Positions 1 to 5,637 of a stretch of DNA of 5,637 nt are shown here, piece by piece (positions within the stretch are counted from its first letter, which is position 1; every line of letters starts with the position of its first letter). The DNA is from Alphaproteobacteria bacterium. Its GTDB lineage: Bacteria; Pseudomonadota; Alphaproteobacteria; ATCC43930; CGMCC-115725. The translations under genes were made by a program, and so were the position numbers. The DNA lies in NCBI GenBank assembly GCA_005888425.1, contig VAZF01000214.1, positions 1 through 5,637 on the forward strand, given 5' to 3'. The notes under the pieces were generated by a model that saw nothing but the letters and a program-made list of their open reading frames with translations, was not told the DNA's origin and did no database searches.

Positions 1-428
1 CAATCGGGGATGCGTTCATGGCAACCGCCAACTTGCTTCAGCCTCACGGCGACCCTGTCATGGCCGCGATCCGCTGTTGCTATGATATGGCGGATGCGGC
101 ACACCGCGACCCAAACGGTTGGCGAATCCGGGCTGGAATCCACATAGGCCCGGTGGTCGCGGGGGTCGTCGGCCGGACGAAATTCAACTTCGACCTATGG
201 GGCGATACCGTCAATGTTGCGGCGAGGTTATCTGCGATCGGCGAGGAGGACGCCGTCCACCTCTCGGCAGATGCGTTCGAGCGGGTGCGGGGCCGCTGTA
301 CTGTCCGAACGGTCGGGCGAATCCTGCTCAAAGGCAAAGGCGAAATCGAGGTGTACCAGTGCGGCGAGCCGTTGGGCGATCGCTCCGCCGAACCATCGCT
401 CGCTGCGTTGGAGCCTACTGCTGAGTGA
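1..428 (+). CDS. Class III adenylate/guanylate cyclase, C-terminal part (5' end outside window)
   Basis: Makes a cyclic nucleotide, most likely cAMP from ATP. The reading frame is open from base 3, so the gene begins upstream; the ATG at 18 is internal. Visible class III cyclase landmarks are: IGDAF at bases 3-17, whose Asp (9-11) matches the second metal-binding Asp; GIHIGPVVAGVVG; and FDLWGDTVNVAARL. In the last motif the Asp at 192-194 sits where adenylate cyclases have their purine-selecting Asp (guanylate cyclases usually have Cys). The Asn at 213-215 and Arg at 225-227, four residues apart, match the transition-state pair. LLKGKGEIEVYQC near the end is the usual closing strand. About 20 poorly conserved residues follow before TGA. 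The first metal Asp and the purine-selecting Lys lie outside the window, as would any N-terminal sensor or membrane domain, so the input signal is unknown. The gene converges on the efflux operon, which gives no functional hint. Confidence 0.93.
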   Translation, partial: IGDAFMATANLLQPHGDPVMAAIRCCYDMADAAHRDPNGWRIRAGIHIGPVVAGVVGRTKFNFDLWGDTVNVAARLSAIGEEDAVHLSADAFERVRGRCTVRTVGRILLKGKGEIEVYQCGEPLGDRSAEPSLAALEPTAE

Positions 429-542
429 TGTTGAGCCGCGGCACTGACGTGATGTAGGTCGAAAATTAAAACCGCACGAGGTGAAGCTCTGCCGTCGAGT
501 GACACCGCTGTCCCTAAGCAGACTTATGAATCCAACCGTTCC
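429..542. other. Spacer between convergent genes
   Basis: This stretch of about 114 bases separates the convergent stops of the cyclase and the RND permease. It holds an 8-base palindrome, GCCGCGGC (435-442), and an A/T-rich tract GAAAATTAAAA (461-471), which reads as a T-rich tract on the minus strand downstream of the permease. I cannot find a convincing GC-rich stem directly before the T-rich tract, so I do not call an intrinsic terminator. No small gene is supported here. Confidence 0.5.
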
Positions 543-3500
543 TTATGCGGCAATCGATTCGGAGGGGGCGGGCTCGGGGTCGCGGCGGCCCTTGAGGCGC
601 TCCTCCAAGCGTTGCAGCAGCACGAAGAAGGAGGGCACAAACAAGAGCGCCAGACCGGTCGACGCGATCATTCCGGAGAGCACGCAGGTGCCGAGCGAGA
701 TCCTGGCCGTCGCTCCCGCCCCGGTCGCAGTGACGAGCGGGACGACGCCCAGAATGAACGCGAGTGAGGTCATGACGATCGGTCGGAAACGGGCGCAGGC
801 CGCGTCGAGCGCTGCGTCAAGAACGGGCTTTCCATGCTGCAGGCGCATCTCGCGCGCCACCTCGACGATCAGGATCGCGTTCTTCGCCGCCAGGGCGATT
901 AGCAGCACGAGGCCGATCTGCGTATAGAGATTATTCGCGGCGAGCCCACTCTGGATCAGAGAATTGTCGGCAAGACCGAGTACGGTGAACGCCACCGCGG
1001 GCCCGGCGAGCGCCAGCGGCACCGACAGGATCACCGCGAGGGGCGCGTACGAGGTCGCGGTCCATTCGTACCCGGTGCCGCGCGGCAGCGTCTGGGCGGC
1101 GATCTGCTCCATCAGATTCATTGCCTCTCCGGAGCTGAAGCCGGCCGAGGCCGAGCCGTACACCGTGGCGGCTGGATAGAGATTGTAGAGCGTGATTACC
1201 GCCGGGCCGACCGTCGGCTCGATGCGCGCCAGCGCGCCGATCGGTACCATCTTGCCCGCGTTGCTTTTGACGGTGAGTTTCTCGATATCCGACGCCCTGA
1301 GCCGCGCCTTCCCTTCGGCCTGCGCGTAGACCTGAAAATTGTGCCCGAACAGATTGAACTGGTTGACGTAGTAGGAGCCTAGATAGGTGCCGAGGGCGGT
1401 GAAAACATCGCCGACAGAAACCTGCAGCCGCTCTGCCTTGGTGCGGTCGATCAGCAACCGGATCTGCGGCACGCTGGCGCGAAACGATGTGTTGACACCC
1501 TCCAGAGCCGATTGCGCCTCGGCGTTCTCGGCGATTTTGTGGGCGACGTTATAGAGTTCCGCATAATCCGAACTGCCGTCGCGAAGCTCGACTTGCATCG
1601 TGAAGCCGCCAGTGCTCCCGAGGCTCGGGATCGGCGGCGGGACGAACACAAAGGCTTGCCCGTCAGGCAGGTTGGCGACCGCTTGCGACAACTTGGCCCG
1701 GATTGCGCCCAGATTCTCTCCCGGGCCGCGTACGCTCCAGTCCTTCAGCACGATCCAGATGGCGCCAGCGCTTGACAGGTTTGCGCTGTCGAGCAGCGAC
1801 AGCCCGGAGATCTCGACGATCTGGTCCACCCCCGATATCGCTCGGGCTGCCTCCCTGACTTGCGCGAGCGCCTTTTCGGTGCGCTCGAGCGCGGCGCCGT
1901 CCGGAAGCTGAACCGCTACCATCAGGTAACCCTGGTCTTCAGCGGGGATGAACGCGGTGGGCAGCCGCAGGACGCCCCATACCGAAATGCCCGCGAGAAC
2001 GAGCGCGAACACGGCCATGGCGGCACTGCGCCGGGTTATGGCGCCGACAACCCGGAGATAGCCGGCCTCGATCCGGTCGTACACGCGATTGAAGCCGCGA
2101 TAGAACAGGTTGCGTTGCTCGCGCGGAACTTGGCGGCCGAGCCACAGCGCGCATTGCGTCGGCTTTAAGGTCGCCGCATTGACCGCACTGATCAGCGCCG
2201 TCCCGGCGATGACCAGCGCGAACTGAGCGTACATCCGGCCGCTCGGGCCAGGCAGAAAGGCGGCCGGGACGAATACCGCCATCAGCACCAGCGTGATGCC
2301 GATGATCGGACCGAACAGCTCGCCCATCGCCTTGACCGCGGCGGCGCGACGGGAAAGCCCCGCCTCGATGTGTCGGGATGCGCCCTCGACGATGACGATC
2401 GCGTCGTCGACGACGATGCCGATCGCCAGCACCACCGCGAACAGGCTCGCGAGATTGACCGTGAAGCCGAACGCCGCCATCGCCGCGAAGGCCCCGATGA
2501 GCGTCACCGGCACCGTTGTCGCCGGCACCAGGATCGCGCGCCAGTCCTGCACGAAAACGACGATGACGAGCAACACCAGAACGGTTGCCTCGATCAGCGT
2601 CTTGTACACCTCGCGGATCGACGCGCGGACCGATTTCGTCGCATCGAAAGAGACCGCGTAGGTCAGCCCCGGCGGGAACGCGCGCGCCAACTCGGCCATT
2701 TTCGCCTTGATCCGCTCCGCCGTAGCCAGCGCGTTCGCTGCGGGAGACTGGAAGATCTGGATTCCCGCGGCCGACTGGCCGTCGAGGCGAAAGGCTAGCC
2801 CGTAGCTCTCGGCGCCGAGTTCGACGCGGGCGACGTCCTTGAGGCGGGTGATGCGGCCATTGTCGGTTTTGATGACGATCTGGCCGAATTCCTCTGGCCG
2901 TTGCAGGCGGCCGGTGACATTGACCGTGTATTGGAAACTCTGGCCGGTGGCGGTGGGAGGCATGCCAATCTGGCCGGCGGCAACCTCCTGGTTCTGCTGC
3001 TGGACGGCCTGGATCACCTCCTGCGGCGACAAGCCGAGCGCGACCAGCTTGTCGGGGTCGAGCCAGATCCGCATCGCATACTTTCCAGCGCCGAACACGC
3101 TGGCGTAGCCAACCCCGGGGATCCGCGACAGCTCGTCGACAAGATTGATTGTCGCGTAATTGCTGAGATAGAGCCCGTCATATCGTCCGTCCGGCGAGCT
3201 CAGCGTGAGCATCTGTAAGAACGCTGTGGATTGTTGCCGAACCGGCACCCCCTGCCCCTGCACGCTCTGCGGCAGCGTGGGCAGGGCGGCCGCGACACGG
3301 TTCTGGACCCTGATCTGCGCCAGGTCCAGGTCGATGCCGGTCTCAAACGTGATCGTCAGCGCGTAATTGCCGTCGCTGGTGCTCGTCGACTGCATGTAGA
3401 GCATGCCTTCGACGCCGTTTATTGCGCGCTCGATCGGCAGGGCCACTGTATCGACCAGGCTTTGCGCACTGCCGCCAGGGTAGCGGGTGCTCACCATGAT

Positions 3501-3629
3501 GGTTGGCGGCGCGAGGTCCGGGTACTCGGTAATCGGTAGCCGCGCGAGCGCGACCGCCCCGATCAATACGAACAATATCGCCAGCACGTTGGCGAGCACC
3601 GGTCGGTCGATGAAGAACTGCGATATCAT
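543..3629 (-). CDS. RND efflux permease, HAE1 family, apparently lacking transmembrane helix 8
   Basis: Inner-membrane proton/drug antiporter of the AcrB/MexB type, 1028 residues; relatives are usually about 1040-1060. The N-terminus FFIDRPVLANVLAIL is TM1, and ITEYPDLAPPTIMVSTRYPG opens the first porter domain. TM2-TM6 lie at about 345-489, with the TM4 proton-relay pair Asp408-Asp409 in VVDDAIVIVE. TM7 is at about 535-555, followed by the second porter/docking region. The relay partner Lys916 (AAKNAILIVE), Arg949 and Thr954 (RPIVMTSLAFILG) are also present, and TM11-TM12 look normal. The anomaly is that GYEWTATSY (853-861) runs straight into APLAVILSVP. In AcrB about 32 residues lie between these points, holding TM8 and the YESW motif. 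Residues 885-904 also carry about 10 extra residues. GGAGG at 3637-3641, seven bases before the ATG, supports the start. The start overlaps the adaptor stop (ATGA), suggesting translational coupling. Family assignment is firm; substrate and function as a pump are uncertain. Confidence 0.95.
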   Translation of the reverse strand: MISQFFIDRPVLANVLAILFVLIGAVALARLPITEYPDLAPPTIMVSTRYPGGSAQSLVDTVALPIERAINGVEGMLYMQSTSTSDGNYALTITFETGIDLDLAQIRVQNRVAAALPTLPQSVQGQGVPVRQQSTAFLQMLTLSSPDGRYDGLYLSNYATINLVDELSRIPGVGYASVFGAGKYAMRIWLDPDKLVALGLSPQEVIQAVQQQNQEVAAGQIGMPPTATGQSFQYTVNVTGRLQRPEEFGQIVIKTDNGRITRLKDVARVELGAESYGLAFRLDGQSAAGIQIFQSPAANALATAERIKAKMAELARAFPPGLTYAVSFDATKSVRASIREVYKTLIEATVLVLLVIVVFVQDWRAILVPATTVPVTLIGAFAAMAAFGFTVNLASLFAVVLAIGIVVDDAIVIVEGASRHIEAGLSRRAAAVKAMGELFGPIIGITLVLMAVFVPAAFLPGPSGRMYAQFALVIAGTALISAVNAATLKPTQCALWLGRQVPREQRNLFYRGFNRVYDRIEAGYLRVVGAITRRSAAMAVFALVLAGISVWGVLRLPTAFIPAEDQGYLMVAVQLPDGAALERTEKALAQVREAARAISGVDQIVEISGLSLLDSANLSSAGAIWIVLKDWSVRGPGENLGAIRAKLSQAVANLPDGQAFVFVPPPIPSLGSTGGFTMQVELRDGSSDYAELYNVAHKIAENAEAQSALEGVNTSFRASVPQIRLLIDRTKAERLQVSVGDVFTALGTYLGSYYVNQFNLFGHNFQVYAQAEGKARLRASDIEKLTVKSNAGKMVPIGALARIEPTVGPAVITLYNLYPAATVYGSASAGFSSGEAMNLMEQIAAQTLPRGTGYEWTATSYAPLAVILSVPLALAGPAVAFTVLGLADNSLIQSGLAANNLYTQIGLVLLIALAAKNAILIVEVAREMRLQHGKPVLDAALDAACARFRPIVMTSLAFILGVVPLVTATGAGATARISLGTCVLSGMIASTGLALLFVPSFFVLLQRLEERLKGRRDPEPAPSESIAA

Positions 3630-4798
3630 CGCACAGCCTCCGCCCGCTTCGAGGGCGCCGCGCTCGCGACGGTTTCGGTCCTCACCTTCTCGCCCGGCAC
3701 GGCGCGCGACAGGCCAGTGACGATGACCCGATCTTCGGGCGCCAGCCCCTTTTCGATGACTCGCAACTCGCCGTCGGCTGGGCCTACCGTGACGCTACGT
3801 TTGTCTATGACATTGTCGTTGTCGACGACGAGCACATAGCGGCCTGCCTGATCGCTGCCGAGCGCCGCCTCGGGCACGAGCAGCGCCTCTTGCTCGGGTC
3901 CCTGCGATGGAGATACCCGCGCGTGCGCGAACATACCGGGCAGTAACGCGTAATCCGGGTTGGCAAAGAGCCCGCGCACCCGCAGCGTCCCGGTCGAGGG
4001 ATCGACCTGCGGCGCGATGTAATCGATGACGCCTTTATGCGGGTAGCCGGTATTGTCCATCAGCCCCAGTTCAATCGGGATTTTACCCAGATCGGCGGTG
4101 CTGATGCCGCTCGGATCGCTGATGATGCGCAACACGTCCTGTTCACTAAGGGTGGCGTTAACATAAATCGGATCGAGCCGCAGGATGGTCGCGAGCGGCG
4201 TTGGGCTGCTGCCGCCGCCGACGAGCGCGCCGATCGCGGCGAGATGGGCCGTCACGATGCCGTCGAACGGTGCCGTTACCTTGGTGTAGCCGAGTTCGAT
4301 TTTGGCCAATTCCAGCGAGGCCTGCGCCTTCTGCAGCTTCGCCCGCGTCTCGTCGCGGTTCTTCTGGGCCTCGTAAAACTTGGACTGCCAGCCGAATTGG
4401 GTCGTCCGGCTGAGCGTGTACTGCCGCTGAAACTCTGCTTCGGCGTACTCCGCCCCGGCTTTCGCGGCCACCACGTCGGCCTCTGACTGCTGAACTTTCG
4501 CCTCGTAGGGCGCGGGTTCGATGACGAAGAGTTCGTCCCCCTTCTTCGCCATCGAGCCGTCCTTGTAGTTTATTTCGCGCAGGAAGCCCGGGATGCGCGC
4601 GACGAGCTCGACCTTGTCGAGGCTGACGGTATTGCCGGTCAACTCGAGATAACGCGTCACAGGCCGTTTCACCGGCTGCGCCACGCCGACCTGTGTGGCC
4701 GGTGGCGGCTCGTATTTGTTTTCCTCGTTGCAGGCAGGCAGAGCCGCCAACAAGAAAACGCCAAAAGCGGCCTTGCTGTATGCGAAAAAGTGCGTCAC
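3626..4798 (-). CDS. RND efflux periplasmic adaptor (membrane fusion protein, HlyD/AcrA type), probable lipoprotein
   Basis: Periplasmic adaptor linking the RND permease to an outer-membrane channel; 390 residues, normal for AcrA/MexA relatives. The N-terminus has a short basic region, a hydrophobic core and then LPAC with Cys23, so it is probably a lipoprotein signal, although Pro at -2 is not the commonest choice. The first half of the lipoyl/barrel-sandwich domain is at about 63-96 (VARIPGFLREINYKDGSMAKKGD). A coiled-coil hairpin spans about 97-170 and is rich in Ala, Glu, Gln and Lys. The second lipoyl half is at about 171-195 (YTKVTAPFDGIVTAHLA). The beta-barrel is at about 208-295, including VDPSTGTLRVRGLFANPD and LLPGMF. 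The membrane-proximal domain is at about 300-375. The start is GTG at 4798. Upstream is only a G-rich stretch rather than a clean Shine-Dalgarno, and an in-frame stop lies at 4841-4843. No in-frame ATG would keep the signal peptide. It is the first gene of a two-gene operon with the permease. Confidence 0.95.
   Translation of the reverse strand: MTHFFAYSKAAFGVFLLAALPACNEENKYEPPPATQVGVAQPVKRPVTRYLELTGNTVSLDKVELVARIPGFLREINYKDGSMAKKGDELFVIEPAPYEAKVQQSEADVVAAKAGAEYAEAEFQRQYTLSRTTQFGWQSKFYEAQKNRDETRAKLQKAQASLELAKIELGYTKVTAPFDGIVTAHLAAIGALVGGGSSPTPLATILRLDPIYVNATLSEQDVLRIISDPSGISTADLGKIPIELGLMDNTGYPHKGVIDYIAPQVDPSTGTLRVRGLFANPDYALLPGMFAHARVSPSQGPEQEALLVPEAALGSDQAGRYVLVVDNDNVIDKRSVTVGPADGELRVIEKGLAPEDRVIVTGLSRAVPGEKVRTETVASAAPSKRAEAVR
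3637..3641 (-). promoter_or_regulatory. Ribosome binding site of the RND permease, inside the adaptor gene
   Basis: Minus-strand GGAGG lies seven bases before the permease ATG (3629), within the last codons of the adaptor. Together with the ATGA stop/start overlap it fixes the permease start and suggests coupled translation at matched levels. Confidence 0.8.
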
Positions 4799-4825
4799 GT
4801 CCGCCCCCCGGCAACCCAGCGGATC

Positions 4826-4846
4826 ACCGCTGACCGCTGACTACTG
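4826..4846. repeat. Three 7-base tandem repeats next to the efflux operon start
   Basis: ACCGCTG (4826-4832) is repeated exactly at 4833-4839, and then as ACTACTG with two changes at 4840-4846. The first copy overlaps an inverted repeat AGCGG-ATCA-CCGCT (4818-4831). The array lies 28 to 48 bases upstream of the adaptor GTG. Its position would suit an operator or a leader structure, but such short repeats can arise by chance, and no regulator gene is in the window to match it. Confidence 0.4.
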
Positions 4847-5073
4847 AAAGCTAGCACGAATCGAATGGCCGCTATCGGCGCTTCCAGAAATTGAACCTGT
4901 CGCTCGTTGAGGTCTGCTCGGCGCCGATTGTTGCCGTTCGCGGACGTCGAACCGCCGGGTTCGGCTCGTCTGGGCCGCTCAGCCTTTCCCGCTAGGAATA
5001 GCTCTCCTGCCCCATGTGGCAGGCCTGCTCCCGCCGACGCATGCTACACGGCTCAAGGTCGACGGCGACGGTC

Positions 5074-5079
5074 AAGGAG
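5074..5079 (+). promoter_or_regulatory. Ribosome binding site of the SnoaL-like gene
   Basis: AAGGAG lies seven bases before the ATG at 5087. This is a near-ideal Shine-Dalgarno and decides the start over any upstream in-frame codon. Confidence 0.85.
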
Positions 5080-5086
5080 ATTTGAT

Positions 5087-5467
5087 ATGGCAGAGCAAAA
5101 GATCCGAGCGGCGCTGGATCGCCACTGGGCCGCGTCGGATGCGAACGACTTCGAGGGGGAGCACCAGATTTACCGGGAGGACGCGGTACTCGAATATCCG
5201 CAATCGGGTGAGCGCATCCGCGGCCGGCAAAACATTCAGTTGTCTCGCGCCGCGCAGCCGAACCGGAAACGCTTCACGGTGCGGCGGATAATCGGCGCGG
5301 GCGACCTCTGGGTCACCGAATATGTCCTGACCTATGACGGGCGGCCGTCCTACACCGTCAGCATGATGGAGTTTCTCGATGGGAAGGTGGCCCGCGAGAC
5401 CCAGTATTTCGGCGATCCGTTCGAACCGGGGCCGTCGCGCGCGCAATGGGCCGAGCGGATGCCCTGA
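5087..5467 (+). CDS. SnoaL/NTF2-like small protein
   Basis: A 126-residue protein of the NTF2-like alpha+beta-barrel superfamily (SnoaL-like, 'nuclear transport factor 2 family'). Members range from small-molecule isomerases and hydrolases to ligand-binding proteins, so the substrate cannot be inferred. Visible features are: an N-terminal helix (KIRAALDRHWAASDANDF) followed by YREDAVLEYPQSGERIRGRQNI, the usual helix-then-strand pattern with the 'G..I.G...I' turn; central strands FTVRRIIGAGDLWVTEYVLTYDG; and the closing strands VSMMEFLDGKVARETQYFGDPFEP, very typical of this family in soil proteobacteria. The length is complete for the family and no signal peptide is seen, so it is probably cytoplasmic. 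The start is set by AAGGAG seven bases upstream of the ATG. It is divergent from the efflux operon and is followed immediately by an integrase fragment. Whether it is functionally tied to the pump is unknown. Confidence 0.85.
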   Translation: MAEQKIRAALDRHWAASDANDFEGEHQIYREDAVLEYPQSGERIRGRQNIQLSRAAQPNRKRFTVRRIIGAGDLWVTEYVLTYDGRPSYTVSMMEFLDGKVARETQYFGDPFEPGPSRAQWAERMP

Positions 5468-5468
5468 A

Positions 5469-5637
5469 ATGTGGCCGCCCTACTCCGATGATCTCGTATT
5501 CACCCTCGTTGATGGGTCGCCCTATCCGCCCGACAAGCTGAGCCGGGTTGGGGCAACATGGTACGCGATAGGAAGCTGCCGCGTGTCATGTTCCATGACC
5601 TGCGGCACTCCCACGCCTTGGCTCTGATCGCGGCCGG
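5469..5637 (+). pseudogene. Tyrosine recombinase (phage-type integrase) fragment, 5'-truncated and frameshifted, running off the window
   Basis: Part of the catalytic domain of a tyrosine recombinase, a DNA integration/excision enzyme. One frame gives YSDDLVFTLVDGSPYPPDKLSR (about 5481-5546). The match then moves to another frame (about 5546-5637) reading GWGNMVRDRKLPRVMFHD and on through LRHSHALALIAA. HDLRH (5594-5608) is the box II motif, with the catalytic Arg at 5603-5605. From memory of rhizobial integrases, the expected join is LSRDWxxxVR, which a single missing base in the GAT/GAC codon near 5547-5548 would explain. The N-terminal DNA-binding domains and the first catalytic Arg are absent: homology starts about a dozen bases after the stop of the SnoaL-like gene. 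The nucleophilic Tyr would lie beyond the window. Most likely a dead remnant of a mobile element; a sequencing error could account for the frameshift but not for the missing 5' part. Confidence 0.78.

Larger units (their letters stand above)
4799..5086. other. Divergent intergenic region between efflux operon and SnoaL-like gene
   Basis: About 288 bases lie between the adaptor GTG and the SnoaL-like ATG. The 5' ends of both transcription units should lie here. I see no convincing -35/-10 pair on either strand. What can be seen is a heptad repeat and a small inverted repeat at 4818-4846, a perfect 6-base stem with a 4-base loop (CGAACC-GCCG-GGTTCG, 4948-4963), and a second 6-base stem (CCTGCC/GGCAGG, 5006-5023) with a 6-base loop. 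Neither stem is followed by a T run. The plus frame is open upstream of the SnoaL-like ATG, but its translation (Arg/Pro/Ala-rich) shows no recognisable domain. Confidence 0.6.

Noticed and set aside
18..428. Treating the ATG at 18 as the true start of the cyclase
   Set aside because: The frame is open upstream, and the codons at 3-17 encode IGDAF, including a catalytic metal-binding Asp, so the gene must begin outside the window.
80..505. 141-codon minus-strand frame opposite the cyclase
   Set aside because: Antisense to the conserved cyclase catalytic core; composition is Ser/Arg/Pro-rich with no domain.
429..542. Bidirectional intrinsic terminator between the cyclase and the permease
   Set aside because: There is an A/T-rich tract at 461-471, but no stem of more than 3-4 pairs is adjacent to it.
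1860..3539. Several open frames of 60-140 codons on the plus strand (and some on the minus strand) inside the permease gene
   Set aside because: They are antisense or out-of-frame shadows of a long, clearly conserved RND gene in GC-rich DNA, show no recognisable domains and are rich in Arg/Ala/Pro.
4158..4814. 218-codon minus-strand frame overlapping the adaptor gene, beginning with ATG at 4814
   Set aside because: Arg/Gly-rich out-of-frame translation of the adaptor; the adaptor frame carries all conserved motifs and a lipoprotein signal.
5006..5023. CCTGCC/GGCAGG hairpin as a terminator
   Set aside because: No T run follows and no transcript is expected to end there; a 6-pair stem is common by chance in GC-rich DNA.
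4907..5086. N-terminal extension of the SnoaL-like gene to an upstream in-frame start
   Set aside because: The extension is low-complexity Arg/Pro/Ala sequence without family similarity, while the ATG at 5087 has an AAGGAG at ideal spacing and gives the normal family length.
5072..5446. 124-codon minus-strand frame opposite the SnoaL-like gene
   Set aside because: Antisense shadow of a recognised gene, with no motif of its own.

Overview
This is a GC-rich window with the base composition and protein flavour of an alphaproteobacterium. A Rhizobiales (Bradyrhizobium-like) source is my best guess. It rests on the style of the class III cyclase, on an HAE1 pump whose C-terminal sequence resembles rhizobial homologues as I remember them, and on an integrase remnant of a type common in rhizobia. 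It is not proven from this sequence alone.

Layout, left to right. Positions 1-428 (+) hold the C-terminal part of a class III adenylate/guanylate cyclase that starts before the window. A spacer of about 110 bases follows. Positions 543-4798 (-) form a two-gene RND efflux operon, transcribed right to left: a lipoprotein-type periplasmic adaptor (GTG start at 4798), then an inner-membrane HAE1 permease. The two genes overlap by four bases (ATGA, 3626-3629). A non-coding stretch of about 290 bases (4799-5086) separates this operon from a divergent gene for a small SnoaL/NTF2-like protein (5087-5467, +). Directly after its stop codon lies a frameshifted, 5'-truncated fragment of a tyrosine recombinase that runs off the right edge.

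How the genes work together. The adaptor and permease would form the inner-membrane and periplasmic parts of a tripartite drug/solvent exporter. No outer-membrane TolC-like channel and no local repressor is visible, so both would have to be encoded elsewhere. The cyclase and SnoaL-like genes have no evident functional link to the pump.

The main oddity is in the permease. Its proton-relay residues are intact, but about 32 residues covering the expected transmembrane helix 8 are missing, in frame, at residues 860-862. A short distance later the TM9-TM10 loop carries about 10 extra residues that look like a tandem duplication. Together with the broken integrase this could mean a locus that is decaying or rearranging, or an assembly artefact. 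I see no wholly new multi-gene system here.
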